Assembly (NCBI GenBank): GCA_003511845.1
Contig: DOIV01000266.1
Coordinates: 1-7,160 of the forward strand
Source: Flavobacteriaceae bacterium
GTDB lineage: Bacteria; Bacteroidota; Bacteroidia; Flavobacteriales; Flavobacteriaceae
Length of the DNA: 7,160 bases
Reading direction: 5' to 3'
Under the pieces are notes generated by a model. It did not search any database. It saw only the letters and a list, made by a program, of their open reading frames with translations, and had not been told where the DNA came from. This document shows, piece by piece, positions 7,028 to 7,160 of the stretch; position 1 is the stretch's first letter; each line of letters begins with the position of its first letter. The translations under genes and the position numbers were made by a program.

Positions 7028-7059
7028 TTTGAATAGTATAAAATTTAAATTTATATTTG
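7028..7059 (+). promoter_or_regulatory. Bacteroidota-type promoter of the tRNA-Phe gene
   Basis: TTTG at 7028-7031 and TATATTTG at 7052-7059 match the -33 and -7 elements (TTTG and TAnnTTTG) of the primary sigma factor of Bacteroidota, with 20 nt between them, inside the usual range. Transcription would begin near 7065-7067, about a dozen nt before the mature tRNA 5' end. A 12-bp palindrome, AAATTTAAATTT, lies in the spacer at 7041-7052. Confidence 0.8.
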
Positions 7060-7077
7060 CAACCGCTTAAAAGCAAT

Positions 7078-7150
7078 GGTACCTTAGCTCAGTTGGTAGA
7101 GCAATGGACTGAAAATCCATGTGTCCCTGGTTCGATTCCTGGAGGTACCA
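7078..7150 (+). tRNA. tRNA-Phe (GAA anticodon)
   Basis: The 73-nt cloverleaf folds as acceptor GGTACCT/AGGTACC (7 bp), D-stem GCTC/GAGC with loop AGTTGGTA, anticodon stem ATGGA/TCCAT with loop CTGAAAA, variable loop GTGTC, and T-arm CCTGG-TTCGATT-CCTGG. The anticodon GAA is at 7111-7113 and reads Phe codons UUU and UUC. The discriminator is A (7150). The CCA end is not encoded (the next bases are CAA), so it must be added enzymatically. The T-stem has a T-T mismatch at positions 51-63 (7128 and 7140); the rest pairs fully. Nothing else is visible in the ten bases to the window edge. Confidence 0.97.
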
Positions 7151-7160
7151 CAAAAACCCG

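Noticed and set aside
1..7160. Search by eye for CRISPR arrays, insertion-sequence ends, toxin-antitoxin pairs, riboswitches and long direct repeats.
   Set aside because: No regularly spaced repeats, transposase motifs, terminal inverted repeats or aptamer-like conserved blocks were found; the window is almost fully occupied by core genes.

Overview
The window comes from the chromosome of a low-GC member of the Bacteroidota, most likely a marine Flavobacteriaceae (Winogradskyella, Lacinutrix or Olleya-like; the genus is a guess). The evidence is the AT-rich coding sequence, the lack of Shine-Dalgarno sites before the genes, promoters of the Bacteroidota form (TTTG, then TAnnTTTG), and the gene content and order. 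It looks like an ordinary housekeeping region of core genes. I see no insertion sequence, CRISPR array, phage gene or defence system.

Layout, right to left, because all protein genes are on the minus strand. A tRNA-Phe (7078-7150, plus strand) with a clear promoter points away from the protein genes. Divergent from it starts a probable operon: type III pantothenate kinase coaX (6264-6989), a beta-barrel outer-membrane protein overlapping it by 4 nt (4999-6267), an exported cysteine-containing TPR-like protein (3598-4950), the LPS-transport protein LptC as a putative lipoprotein (3016-3588), a 73-residue two-helix membrane protein (2790-3011), and a CNNM/CBS/CorC-domain membrane protein with a TTG start (1462-2721). 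A weak hairpin followed by a T-run (1424-1467) may end this transcript. A separate promoter (-7 element at 1400-1407) then serves a membrane-anchored PpiD/SurA-like peptidyl-prolyl isomerase, which runs off the left edge of the window (1-1319).

Taken together, the block makes one coenzyme A biosynthesis enzyme and a set of cell-envelope proteins: an LPS export component, an outer-membrane barrel, a periplasmic repeat protein, inner-membrane proteins and an envelope folding factor. The tight spacing (-4, 48, 9, 4 and 68 nt) supports co-transcription from coaX to the CNNM gene. The barrel, the TPR protein and the small membrane protein have no function I can name. Their position beside lptC is the main hint that they act in envelope assembly. 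No stretch longer than about 140 nt lacks a gene.
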